41,538 nt of DNA from Syntrophobacteraceae bacterium (GTDB taxonomy: Bacteria > Desulfobacterota > Syntrophobacteria > Syntrophobacterales > Syntrophobacteraceae). The DNA is taken from positions 8,515 to 50,052 of the forward strand of contig JAGPLX010000015.1 in assembly GCA_018053185.1 (NCBI GenBank). The letters are read 5' to 3'. The position numbers and the translations under genes are program-made. Under the pieces are notes generated by a model. That model worked only from the letters and a program-made list of their open reading frames with translations, ran no database searches and was not told the origin of the DNA. This document shows positions 34,211 to 41,538 of this stretch, piece after piece (positions within the stretch are counted from its first letter, which is position 1; every line of letters starts with the position of its first letter).

Positions 34211-34239
34211 GGTTAGGGGTTTCCCCTGCTAGCCTTTTT
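34211..34239 (+). terminator. Rho-independent terminator of tRNA-Leu
   Basis: GGTTAGGGG, loop TTT, CCCC, then CTAGCC pair with a short bulge and one G-U, followed by five T's (34235-34239). It starts 12 bases after the tRNA CCA end. Confidence 0.8.
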
Positions 34240-34815
34240 ATTCCTGCCGAAATAGTGCAAGATCTTTTGTGGGGGTTCGGAAGAGTAGAAAAAAGGCGTT
34301 TTTCCGTTACCTGGAGTTTGGCAGGAAACCAACCCGGAAAGGAGAAGCGCCGGCAATTTCCGCCCCTTTTGGAAAGGGGATTTGGGCCAGGGGGGTCAAC
34401 TGAAGTTTCCGTAAACACCACCGCCAAACCACCGGTCTGTCAGCCCAACCTCGAAACACTTTCCCTCTGATTTTCACTTTTCGCCGAACAAGCCCGCAGG
34501 AGTTGTGCATGCCCGTACCGACCTTGGTCCCCGGGAACCAGCGTCGCAGCCCAGGCGGCAGGGTTTCGATGAAAACTCCGTTTTCTTGCCGCAATTTCCT
34601 CGTTCAGGGTTCGTTGGACCCATCTCCCTCGTGAGCACAAAACACCGGTTTGGAGATCACATGTCGCTCGAAGGCCCCCCGATGGTCTTCGATGGGGTGT
34701 TCTCGTCATTTCATTTGCGGCGTGCCAAAAAATGAGGGCTGCTTGCGCACAATCCATGCCTGAAAACCGATTGAATGCGGCCGGACAGGGTTGGAGAGGA
34801 AGTGGAGGAGAGCTC
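34240..34815. other. Gene-free region right of tRNA-Leu with palindromic repeat
   Basis: 576 bases. CCCCTTT-TGG-AAAGGGG (about 34363-34379) followed by ATTTGGGCCAGGGGGGT has the look of the CCCCCTTT/AAAGGGGGATT elements scattered between genes in many genomes. The open frame on the minus strand at 34440-34844 has no recognisable protein features. No integrase or att site was recognised although the region follows a tRNA. Confidence 0.5.
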
Positions 34816-36126
34816 CTATTCCTCCCGGTTTGAAGCCAGTTCATTCATGAGGGAATGCATCCGGTTCCCGGAAGCCAACCGGTTCCGGGCTTTCTCGAAA
34901 AGGTTCTGGGCTTCGGGACGGTCATGGCGGCTCAGTGTCTCCATGACCCAACGGACCACGTAAGTGTTCGGATGTTCGATCAGCCGGGTGAGAAGGTCGA
35001 AACCGGGGGAGGTACGGAGGTTGCCCAGAACAGAAATCGTTCCGACTTTGAGCTCGTCGAACGCCGGGTTTTCCTCCCAAAGCCTCTGGATGAAGGAGAC
35101 AGCGCGTTCACCGAAGGATTCCAGGTGCAGCAGGCATCGCTGGGCGAAAAAGGGAAAACGAAACATGGAGAGTTCCCCGAGGAGACGGATGCTATCGTCC
35201 GTCCCGCAGTTTTTGAGCAGATCGGGTACAAAGAGGCTTGCCCACGAAAAGTTGTAGGTCAGGGGCAGAAGGTAAGGGATGGCCCTGGTTCCCTCCGCCT
35301 CCAAAGCATCGAGCACGGGTGCCAGGGCTTTCCGGCGAACTTCAAACCCTTCTTCCCCCTTCTGAGGAAAACGATTCAAATCGTTGGCCCCATAAAGCTT
35401 TTCCACCAGAGCGGTCAGGTGGCTGCCTTCCTCTCGAGGATAGGTTTCGGAGTAGAATCTGGCCCGTTGAGCGATCCAGAGCTTCTCCAACCAGGTGGGC
35501 GGTGAGTAGAAATGAACCAAGTTCTTCCGTTCCACCCCTTCCCTCTTGTGGAATCCGTTTTCCTGGTAAAAATCCTTTTCCTCGAGAGCTACCTGCCAGC
35601 GGCGTCGGCACAACAGGAAGGCGTCTTCGTATCGGCCGGAGGCCAGATGGCTGGAAACCAGGATGTCATGAAGGCGGTCGTCCTCGGGATAGGTTTCCAG
35701 GAGCTTCTCCGCCATTTTCCGAGCCTTCTCGTAATCCTGGGCATGCAAGAGGTTGAAACCCCTTCCGATCTCCTTGTCCAGCTTTTCCCGTTGCCGGGAA
35801 CAATCCTCCATCTCCTTGAGCCGGTTTTTGGGCATTTTCCGTGTGATTTCCTCATGATGGGGCAGGCAACATTTCTTGAATTTCTTCCCGGAACCACAGG
35901 GGCAGGGTTCGTTGCGCCCGACTCTGCGCAGAGTGAAATGGTCCTCCAGGGCAAGTTGACGCCGAGACTCCTGGTAGGCGCTCAGTCGCTGTTCCAGCTC
36001 ATGTGGGGCAAGGCCGTACCTGGTACAGACGGTTTGAGCATCTTCTCCTCGAAGAAAATCCATCACCGGCTGCAAGGGATCCTGTGAGGAAAGGTGTCTT
36101 TTTACCGGATAGGGGGGTTCCGCCAT
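34816..36126 (-). CDS. SEC-C motif protein with TPR-like and HEAT-like repeats
   Basis: 436 residues from ATG 36126 with AAAGGA six bases upstream; the frame extends to 36174 without a better signal. Residues 20-50 look like a helix-turn-helix (VMDFLRGEDAQTVCTRYGLA). The SEC-C zinc motif GRNEPCPCGSGKKFKKCC is at 70-87, as at the SecA C-terminus where it binds SecB. From about 125 to 190 the sequence is helical and TPR-like (ARKMAEKLLETYPEDDRLHD). The C-terminal third (from about 310) has HEAT-like helical repeats such as TISVLGNLRTSPGFDLLTRL and YVVRWVMETLSRHDRP. Such proteins are usually adaptor-like; the function is unknown. No SecA or SecB gene is nearby. Confidence 0.85.
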   Translation of the reverse strand: MAEPPYPVKRHLSSQDPLQPVMDFLRGEDAQTVCTRYGLAPHELEQRLSAYQESRRQLALEDHFTLRRVGRNEPCPCGSGKKFKKCCLPHHEEITRKMPKNRLKEMEDCSRQREKLDKEIGRGFNLLHAQDYEKARKMAEKLLETYPEDDRLHDILVSSHLASGRYEDAFLLCRRRWQVALEEKDFYQENGFHKREGVERKNLVHFYSPPTWLEKLWIAQRARFYSETYPREEGSHLTALVEKLYGANDLNRFPQKGEEGFEVRRKALAPVLDALEAEGTRAIPYLLPLTYNFSWASLFVPDLLKNCGTDDSIRLLGELSMFRFPFFAQRCLLHLESFGERAVSFIQRLWEENPAFDELKVGTISVLGNLRTSPGFDLLTRLIEHPNTYVVRWVMETLSRHDRPEAQNLFEKARNRLASGNRMHSLMNELASNREE

Positions 36127-36685
36127 GATCGGTCCTTTTCCTGAAACGGCCGCCGGAATTGAGTTCCATATCATGTCTACATTCCAGGACGGCGCAGGTT
36201 TTCACGATATCCCGAAGTTCCCATGCCTTATATTCAGCCCGTGAAAGTTTGACCACGCCATAGGGTATCCCCGGTCGAGGTCATTTCCTGGGCCGAAAAG
36301 CAACCGTCCGTCATCGATTCCTCCATGTGCATGAAATGCCGGTCGTACATCTCGGCATCCCGGTTCAAAGCTATCGGCTGACGGGTGGGAAGAACGGCCA
36401 AGACCACTTGATTTCACCCTCTAACGAACTTCAGACCCGCACAACCCCGAAGAACTGAACATCCATTCTCTGCAAGCAGCATGAAGGGCTGTGCCCACGA
36501 GAAATGGATACTGAACCGGGCCGTACTGTACGAGGGGATGTTCCTGTCCGCCGTAACCTGGAGTTCTGAACCGTCCCACGGCAACTGCAGGCCCGGGATT
36601 GGCTCCACCGAACGGTTTTCCCTGTGCTTTCCTGCCCTGTGGGGAAAGGGTCGGCCGGGATGCGGCCTTTGCTCCAACAGGTGTC
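36127..36685. other. Gene-poor spacer with an imperfect hairpin
   Basis: 559 bases. Overlapping open frames on both strands look like composition artefacts. ATCCATTCTC (36461-36470) pairs with GAGAAATGGAT (36499-36509) with one bulge, enclosing GCAAGCAGC/GCTGTGC, so about 50 bases could fold as one stem. Nothing else was recognised. Confidence 0.4.
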
Positions 36686-36961
36686 TCACCAGTCCTCCGA
36701 GGAAGGGGTGAACTCATACTCCCGCCCGCCCACATCGAAGGTCACCTTCGTTTCGGAGTTTTCCTTGATTCTGCCCTCCACCATCCGCTTGCACCCGAAA
36801 GAATAATAGGTGATCTGGTGGGTGGGGGCAGTCGCTTCCTCCCCACCGGCGGTAAGCGGGATGAAGTTGAGTTTCTGGCAGATCTCCTTTTTCTCTATGT
36901 CTCCAAACCGGATCACCACCTGATAGTTCCCGTGAAATTTGACCGGCATTTTCACATCCAT
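36686..36961 (-). CDS. Small conserved-looking protein of unknown function
   Basis: 91 residues from ATG 36961 with GGAGG six bases upstream; the frame extends to 36994. It is mostly beta-like: PVKFHGNYQVVIRFGDIEKK, ICQKLNFIPLTAGG, HQITYYSFGCKRMVEGRIKE and KVTFDVGGREYEFTPSSEDW. No signal peptide or membrane segment is visible. I do not recognise the family. It lies 154 bases downstream of the response regulator on the same strand and may be the last gene of that operon. The ribosome-binding site and coherent composition make it likely real. Confidence 0.65.
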   Translation of the reverse strand: MDVKMPVKFHGNYQVVIRFGDIEKKEICQKLNFIPLTAGGEEATAPTHQITYYSFGCKRMVEGRIKENSETKVTFDVGGREYEFTPSSEDW

Positions 36962-37115
36962 CTCATTCCTCCACTCGCAGGTTCCTGGTTGCAATCGTAC
37001 CGGAGGGTCTCCTGGGTACTACACCCCGCACGCATCCACTCCGTTTTCGGAGCCCCCCCAACGGTTCATCCACGCGGATGGAACAGGGCTCCACAAAGAA
37101 AATCCCGCGTGGGTC

Positions 37116-38468
37116 CTACGTGACATTGTAGTCTTTCAGCTTACGATAGAGGGTTTTTCGTCCGATGCCCAACAGCTCAGCCGCCTGGGAACGGTTGTGA
37201 TTCACAAGTTCAAGAACCTTGAGGATATGGCGCTTCTCGACGTCCTCGAGGCTCGCGAGGGCCGGCTCTTCCCGCTCTTCCATTTTCTGCTCCCTGAGTT
37301 CCTTAGGGAGAGCCCTGGGCGTGATCCACCCGTTCTCGGACAGAATGATTCCACGTTCCAGTACGTTGCGCAGTTCCCGCACATTGCCGGGCCAGTGGTA
37401 GGCCATCAGGTACTCCATGACCTCCCTGGACACCCGGCACAGCGGCCTTCCCATGCAGAGAAGATCCAGGTAGAAGTCCACCAGAATGGGGATGTCTTCC
37501 CTGCGTTCCCGGAGAGGCAGCACATCGATGTGAAACACATTGATCCGATGGAAGAGAGCCTCATGGAAGCGTCCCATTTTCACTTCTTCGGCCAGATTTC
37601 GGTTGGTGGCGAAGATGAATCGGACATCCACCTGGCGTTCCTGCTGATCCCCCACCCTTCGAAAGGTTTGCTTCTCAATAACCCGCAGCAAGGACGCCTG
37701 GACTTCCAGGGGGAGCTCCCCAATTTCATCCAGGAAGAAGGTGCCCATGTGAGCAAGGGCCAGGAGCCCTTCCTGAGACGCCGTCGCCCCGGTGAAGGCC
37801 CCTTTGCAGTACCCGAACAGCTCACTTCGAACCAGCTCCTTCTGAAGGTTTCCGCAGTTTTTGACTATGAACGGTTGTTGGGCTCGAACACTGCGGTTGT
37901 GGATGGCGTTGGCCACCACATCCTTGCCCGTGCCGCTTTCCCCGGTAATCAAGACAGGGACATTGGTGGGAGCCACTTTGTCAATGAGGTAATGGATCTG
38001 CTGCACTACCTTGGAATTCCCGATGAGATGGGACGGTGGCGCATTTCGTTGGGCATGGCGTAAGAGCCGATTCTCCCTCTGGAGGCAGACTCGCTGGAAC
38101 GCCTTTTCCACCACCAGCTCCAGGCGATCCAGGTCGAAGGGCTTGGTGATGTAATCGTAAGCCCCTCGTTTCATGGCTTCCACCGCGCTGTCAATATTCC
38201 CCTGACCAGTAACGAGGATCACCTCCGCGTCCGGGACGGATTCTCTGAACCGTTCCAGCAGGTCCAGGCCGTCTGCGTCCGGGAGTCTCACATCGAGCAG
38301 AACCACATCGAACGAGTGTCGGCGGATCAGGTCGAACGCCTTCCGGGCGCTGTCCGCACAGCGAACCACACGACGAGGCCCGCCCAGCTCCCTTTGCAGA
38401 AGCCGCCGAATGGACTCCTCATCGTCCACAACCAAGAGTTGTATTGGATTCACTCTATTCGCCTGCAT
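37116..38468 (-). CDS. Sigma-54-dependent response regulator (NtrC family)
   Basis: 450 residues. The receiver domain (about 8-125) has Asp15, Asp16 and the phosphorylation Asp59 in VVLLDVRLP. The AAA+ domain has Walker A GESGTGKD (176-183), the sigma-54 contact loop GAFTGA (223-228), Walker B TFFLDEIGELP and the VPLLRERREDIP-like segment VLPLRERREDIP. A Fis-type helix-turn-helix ends the protein (NRSQAAELLGIGRKTLYRKL). All catalytic features are complete, so it should activate a sigma-54 promoter when phosphorylated. The ATG at 38468 overlaps the kinase stop by 14 bases; a GTG at 38453 is an alternative start. The neighbour kinase is its obvious partner; target genes are unknown. Confidence 0.95.
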   Translation of the reverse strand: MQANRVNPIQLLVVDDEESIRRLLQRELGGPRRVVRCADSARKAFDLIRRHSFDVVLLDVRLPDADGLDLLERFRESVPDAEVILVTGQGNIDSAVEAMKRGAYDYITKPFDLDRLELVVEKAFQRVCLQRENRLLRHAQRNAPPSHLIGNSKVVQQIHYLIDKVAPTNVPVLITGESGTGKDVVANAIHNRSVRAQQPFIVKNCGNLQKELVRSELFGYCKGAFTGATASQEGLLALAHMGTFFLDEIGELPLEVQASLLRVIEKQTFRRVGDQQERQVDVRFIFATNRNLAEEVKMGRFHEALFHRINVFHIDVLPLRERREDIPILVDFYLDLLCMGRPLCRVSREVMEYLMAYHWPGNVRELRNVLERGIILSENGWITPRALPKELREQKMEEREEPALASLEDVEKRHILKVLELVNHNRSQAAELLGIGRKTLYRKLKDYNVT

Positions 38469-39663
38469 CCTTTATACGGCATGGAAATCGAACCAGGAAC
38501 GTAGATCCTTGTCCTTCCTTGCTGGTAACGGCGATCTCTCCCCCGTGCCCGGTCACGATGTTGTAACAGGTTGAAAGGCCGATCCCTATCCCCTTTCCAG
38601 CGGGCTTCGTCGTGAAAAAGGGTTCGAACAGCTTGTCCCGATTTCCGGTGGGAATGCCGCAACCCGTATCTTCCACAACAAGTGCAATCCAGTCCTCGTT
38701 TTCTACAAAAGTGCGAATGGTGATGATCCCCTGACCCTGGATGGCGTCAAGAGCATTGAACATCAGATTGAGGATGACCTGCTTCAGCTGAGACTCATCT
38801 CCATAGATGGAAGGGAGCAGATCGTGAAGATCCAGACGGACGGTCTTCTTCGGGAAACGCTTCAGGTGGAACTGCAATAACTTCACGGTATCCGTCACGA
38901 CGGCGTTGAGGTTCACAGGAACAAAGTCGCGAGCCGTCTGATGGCCGAAGGCGAGAAGGCTCTTCACGATTTCACCGCACCTCTTGCACTCCTTCAAAAT
39001 GATCCCGATGTATTCCTTAAAATCCTCGATGATTGCCTCCTCACCCGGCTTACCGAGTCTCCCCAGCCTCCGCTTCAATCCCTCGGCAAATCCACTGATG
39101 GCCGTCAGGGGATTGTTGATCTCGTGAGCGACCCCTGACGCCAGGACTCCCATGGTGGCCATCTTCTCCGCCTGGCAGTACTTGGCCTGGTATTCCTTCT
39201 CGAGGGTCACATCCCGAATGAGAAGCAGGAGGTAACTGGGTTCTCCGCAGGCATTGCGCAAGGGAGAGGCGGTCACCTCGTAATGGCGGTTCCTCCCGTT
39301 TGTGGAACAGATATGGTTCTGACGGCAGACCTGGTTGGTTTTTGCCGCCGTGACGGCGGGACAAACGGCACAAGGCTGCTGCTGTTGATGAAAGACCTCA
39401 TAGCAGAATCTGCCTTCCGGTCTCGGATCGGCGTACATTTCATGGTAGACATGATTCACCGACTGGATGATCAAATCTTGCGAAAGCACCACAATCACAT
39501 CGGTGATTCCGTTCAAGATGGCCTGAATCTGGAGTTTTTTCTGCGCCAGTTCCTGGTTGGAAACCCTCAACTCATCAATGGTTTCCCGTGCTTCCCGGAA
39601 GAACCCGAGCTTCACATACTCGATGCCGATCAGGTCTTCAAGGGTAGGTTTCGGTTTGCTCAC
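38455..39663 (-). CDS. PAS-domain sensor histidine kinase
   Basis: 402 residues, no membrane segment, so probably cytoplasmic. An N-terminal coiled coil (about 20-48) leads into a PAS domain (about 45-155) that carries a cysteine pattern, CYEVF (Cys87) and PCAVCP (Cys98, Cys101), that could bind a metal or sense redox state. The kinase core has the H box SGVAHEINNPLTAI with His180, the N box LNLMFNALDAI with Asn303, the G1 box VEDTGCGIP, the F box LFEPFFTTK and the G2 box GIGIGLSTCYNIV. All are intact. The GTG start lies one base after the dehydrogenase stop (TGAGGTG), with GGAGG inside the upstream gene. It should phosphorylate the regulator encoded next. Confidence 0.94.
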   Translation of the reverse strand: MSKPKPTLEDLIGIEYVKLGFFREARETIDELRVSNQELAQKKLQIQAILNGITDVIVVLSQDLIIQSVNHVYHEMYADPRPEGRFCYEVFHQQQQPCAVCPAVTAAKTNQVCRQNHICSTNGRNRHYEVTASPLRNACGEPSYLLLLIRDVTLEKEYQAKYCQAEKMATMGVLASGVAHEINNPLTAISGFAEGLKRRLGRLGKPGEEAIIEDFKEYIGIILKECKRCGEIVKSLLAFGHQTARDFVPVNLNAVVTDTVKLLQFHLKRFPKKTVRLDLHDLLPSIYGDESQLKQVILNLMFNALDAIQGQGIITIRTFVENEDWIALVVEDTGCGIPTGNRDKLFEPFFTTKPAGKGIGIGLSTCYNIVTGHGGEIAVTSKEGQGSTFLVRFPCRIKDAGE

Positions 39664-39664
39664 C

Positions 39665-40807
39665 TCACCACGCCTCCTCGCAAATCCCCATCAGGTCCTC
39701 CCAGGAGGTTTCCCGAGGGTTGGTCAGAAGACATACATCTTTAGCCGCAATTCGGCACAGCTCTCCAAGCCTGGATCGATCGGCCACGATTTGCCTCAGG
39801 TTTACGGCCCCCCCAAGGGAGGCACAGAACTCGTCCACCCTGTCGATGGCAGCGTCGCAGGTGGCCTGGCGGGAACCAAACCGCCTCCCCAGGATGATTT
39901 CTCCAATGACAGCCATTTTGTCCAGGCAAGAAATCGAGTTGAACCGCAGTACCGCAGGTAAAAGAACGGGGTGCACCCATCCGTGGAGGACGTCAAAGGT
40001 TCCGCCCAAGGCATGGGCCAAAGCGTGCTCGACCCCGACACCCGCGTTGCTGAAGGCCATGGCCGCGGCATTGGATGCAATACTGAGCTGCTCCAGGTAT
40101 TCGATCTCCCTGGATTCCACCGCACGACCGGCAAACTTCATGATCAACTGGACCGCCTGCAATGAATGCCACTCTGTGAACGGAGAAGCGATCTTGGAAA
40201 CGTAGGACTCCACCGCATGGCTCAACGCGTCCAGCGCTGCCGCGGCGATGAGGTCTTCACTCAGGGTCGTGAGCAGTAGGGGATCAATGATCGAAATATT
40301 CGGCATGAGCGTCCGGCTGATGATGGACATCTTCACCCGCCGTTCCACATCCTTGATGACGGCGAATTGAGATATGTCGGAACCGCTTCCGGCCGTTGTC
40401 GGGATGAACAACATGGGGGGCAGCGGATAAAGGATGCGGTTGGCTCCTTCGTAGTCCTGAATCCGCCCCCCGTTGCTGGCGACCAGGGCGATTCCCTTGG
40501 CGGTATCCATGGGACTCCCACCCCCCAGTCCCACCACCACATCCGCTTCCTGATCCCTGTAAAGGGCCACTCCTCCATGGACCTGGAAATCCCGCGGATT
40601 GGTCGTCACATTCGAGTAGTAGACCCATCGGAGTTTCTCTCTTTCCAGGATTTCCCCGATTTTCCAGACCCAACCCGCCTTTTCCACCCCCGGATCACTG
40701 ACCAGAAGGACCTTGTCGGCCCCGAGCCGGCGAGCACAAACACCCACGTACTTGATGCTGTCACGCCCGAAGATGATCTCCGGGATGGAAAACTTCAACG
40801 CCCGCAT
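39665..40807 (-). CDS. Iron-containing alcohol dehydrogenase
   Basis: 380 residues from ATG 40807, chosen because it gives the family N-terminus (KFSIPEIIFGRDSI) with AAAGG upstream; the open frame reaches 41095. Type III dehydrogenases reduce aldehydes or oxidise alcohols with NAD(P). Seen: the nucleotide loop GLGGGSPMDTAKGIA (93-107), IPTTAGSGSDIS, and the metal ligands Asp193 and His197 in LDALSHAVESY, His261 in GVEHALAHALGG and His275 in DVLHGW. Every ligand is present. The substrate cannot be read from sequence; ethanol, butanol or propanediol are all possible. It is the first gene of a tight operon with the kinase and sigma-54 regulator. Confidence 0.94.
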   Translation of the reverse strand: MRALKFSIPEIIFGRDSIKYVGVCARRLGADKVLLVSDPGVEKAGWVWKIGEILEREKLRWVYYSNVTTNPRDFQVHGGVALYRDQEADVVVGLGGGSPMDTAKGIALVASNGGRIQDYEGANRILYPLPPMLFIPTTAGSGSDISQFAVIKDVERRVKMSIISRTLMPNISIIDPLLLTTLSEDLIAAAALDALSHAVESYVSKIASPFTEWHSLQAVQLIMKFAGRAVESREIEYLEQLSIASNAAAMAFSNAGVGVEHALAHALGGTFDVLHGWVHPVLLPAVLRFNSISCLDKMAVIGEIILGRRFGSRQATCDAAIDRVDEFCASLGGAVNLRQIVADRSRLGELCRIAAKDVCLLTNPRETSWEDLMGICEEAW

Positions 40808-41331
40808 GAAGGTCGCCTTTCTGGGAAGTGGAGCGTTGTGAAAGAAGACTTTCCCGGGTTCCCACCGGAGGGGAGGTTCCCCAAGCCTTCCCGGTCTCGG
40901 CAAACCCCACGCATCCGGTAGTACCCCACGGCTCCAGCACCCCGTGCAATTTCGACCCAAGAGCTTCGATGGAAGAGTTGAATCAACCTTATCCGATACA
41001 CAGGAAATAAGCAAGAATCGGCCCGGCCGGGGGGTGCAGAGCCAACGCACCAAATCATGCAAGTTAAGACAAGGTAAGGAAGAAATCACCGCCACGGCCT
41101 TTCCTCTTGCTACTGAACTCTATCCGGGAAGGTGATCGCCGCGCAAACTGCGTGCGCCGATGATGGCTCTATCCAGGACCTGGTCCGATTCAAACGCCGG
41201 AGGAAAGGGCGGTTCCGTCAGCTGGGCATCAGCCATGGAGCTTCTCTTCCCACGAGAATTGCATCCACGGTGTCTCATCTCATCGCTCGAGAGCGAGTCC
41301 CCTTACATGCATTTGCCTTGGAAATGAGGCA
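40808..41331. other. Upstream region of the dehydrogenase operon
   Basis: 524 bases without a convincing gene. A poor -24/-12-like sequence (TTGGGTCGAAATTGCA on the minus strand, 40960-40945) has the GC element but the GG is one base out of place. No sigma-70 promoter is clear. The IS element begins at the right end. Confidence 0.4.
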
Positions 41332-41538
41332 GGGCCATCGCACGAAATTTTCATAGGCCAAGTAGACGATGGAGGTAGCTCTCGTCCCAGCCGGCGCGTT
41401 TTCGCGATGCCTTGACACCTGACCTTCGGGTTTGGTCCTGTTTGATAAGGTTGAGGGCGAAATGCCGTACGATACCCAGGTTGGTAGCGCCATGCCCCAT
41501 TCGTACTCGGCTCTGATCCTCGTTGAAGGCTATGTCGA
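41332..41538 (-). mobile_element. Right end of an ISAs1-family insertion sequence (partial)
   Basis: The window edge cuts the element; only the transposase 3' end and the presumed terminal repeat are inside. Just after the transposase stop, GCGATGGCCCTGCC (minus strand, about 41344-41331) resembles the terminal inverted repeats of ISAs1-type elements, which end in CCCTG-like sequence. The exact boundary and target duplication cannot be fixed without the other end. Confidence 0.55.
41351..41538 (-). CDS. ISAs1-family transposase, C-terminal fragment at the window edge
   Basis: 62 codons are visible, reading into the right edge, with TGA at 41353-41351. The residues HGATNLGIVRHFALNLIKQD and KASRKRAGWDESYLHRLLGL match the C-terminus of ISAs1 / H-repeat DDE transposases (compare N...LR..ALNLLKQ and K.KR..AGWDEDYLL.LL). 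The catalytic residues lie beyond the edge, so it cannot be said whether the gene is intact. Confidence 0.85.
   Translation of the reverse strand, partial: DIAFNEDQSRVRMGHGATNLGIVRHFALNLIKQDQTRRSGVKASRKRAGWDESYLHRLLGL

Noticed and set aside
34440-34844. 134-codon open frame on the minus strand
   Set aside because: Arg/Ala-rich composition without domains or ribosome-binding site; it overlaps the end of the SEC-C gene in another frame.
36414-36689. 91-codon open frame on the minus strand
   Set aside because: Composition looks like non-coding GC-rich sequence, and longer frames overlap it on both strands.
40945-40960. Sigma-54 -24/-12 promoter before the alcohol dehydrogenase
   Set aside because: TTGGGTCGAAATTGCA has the TTGCA part but the GG pair is one base too close and CACG is absent.
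1-41538. CRISPR array, prophage or large defence island
   Set aside because: No regularly spaced direct repeats, no cas, integrase, phage structural or restriction-modification genes were seen; the only mobile element is the IS end at the right edge.

Overview
The window is a stretch of moderately GC-rich bacterial chromosome, almost certainly from the Desulfobacterota (old Deltaproteobacteria), probably a Syntrophobacter-like sulfate reducer or syntroph. This rests on gene content read by eye: a fused CobA-HemD, a B12-dependent ribonucleotide reductase, a dnaK-cbpA-cbpM-clpB chaperone run, an AmmeMemoRadiSam gene pair, a DUF2333 protein, and an iron-containing alcohol dehydrogenase co-transcribed with a PAS histidine kinase and an NtrC-type regulator. 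No taxonomic search was possible.

Layout. 1-4.4 kb (+): the 3' end of a gmhA-type sugar isomerase, a deoxyhypusine-synthase-like protein whose start overlaps the gmhA stop, a cyclophilin-like protein, an FmdB zinc ribbon, then hemC and cobA-hemD, which make uroporphyrinogen III and precorrin-2 for heme, siroheme and cobalamin. 4.4-10.5 kb: mlaA (-) and ftsH (+) diverge from one intergenic region; nfi (-) overlaps the ftsH end; nrdJ (-) follows. 11-17 kb (+): the chaperone run dnaK, cbpA, cbpM, clpB. 17-19.4 kb: a 667-base non-coding region with an AT-rich patch, an IHF-consensus site and a long inverted repeat precedes a DnaA paralogue with degenerate ATPase motifs; ihfA faces it. 19.5-28 kb: tRNA-Met, a QueD-like enzyme, a DUF2333 protein, an M48-TPR membrane protease, an alpha/beta hydrolase, a lipoprotein and a polytopic spermidine-synthase-like protein.

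28-33.4 kb (-): AmrS with a Tat signal, a fused AmrB-AmrA with a hydrophobic N-terminus, a YprB-like exonuclease domain, a DUF4870 membrane protein and a roadblock protein behind a consensus sigma-70 promoter. 33.4-34.8 kb is nearly gene-free and holds tRNA-Leu(CAA) with its own promoter and terminator. 34.8-41 kb (-): a SEC-C/TPR protein, a small unknown protein, and the operon Fe-alcohol dehydrogenase, histidine kinase, sigma-54 response regulator. The right edge cuts into an ISAs1-type transposase.

Most genes are housekeeping. The parts most likely to hold something new are the ATPase-degenerate DnaA paralogue with its structured leader, the apparently exported AmmeMemoRadiSam pair, the deoxyhypusine-synthase-like gene in the gmhA operon, and the hairpin ladder before the spermidine-synthase-like gene. 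Starts were often moved downstream of the longest frame when a ribosome-binding site or family N-terminus supported it; each entry says so.
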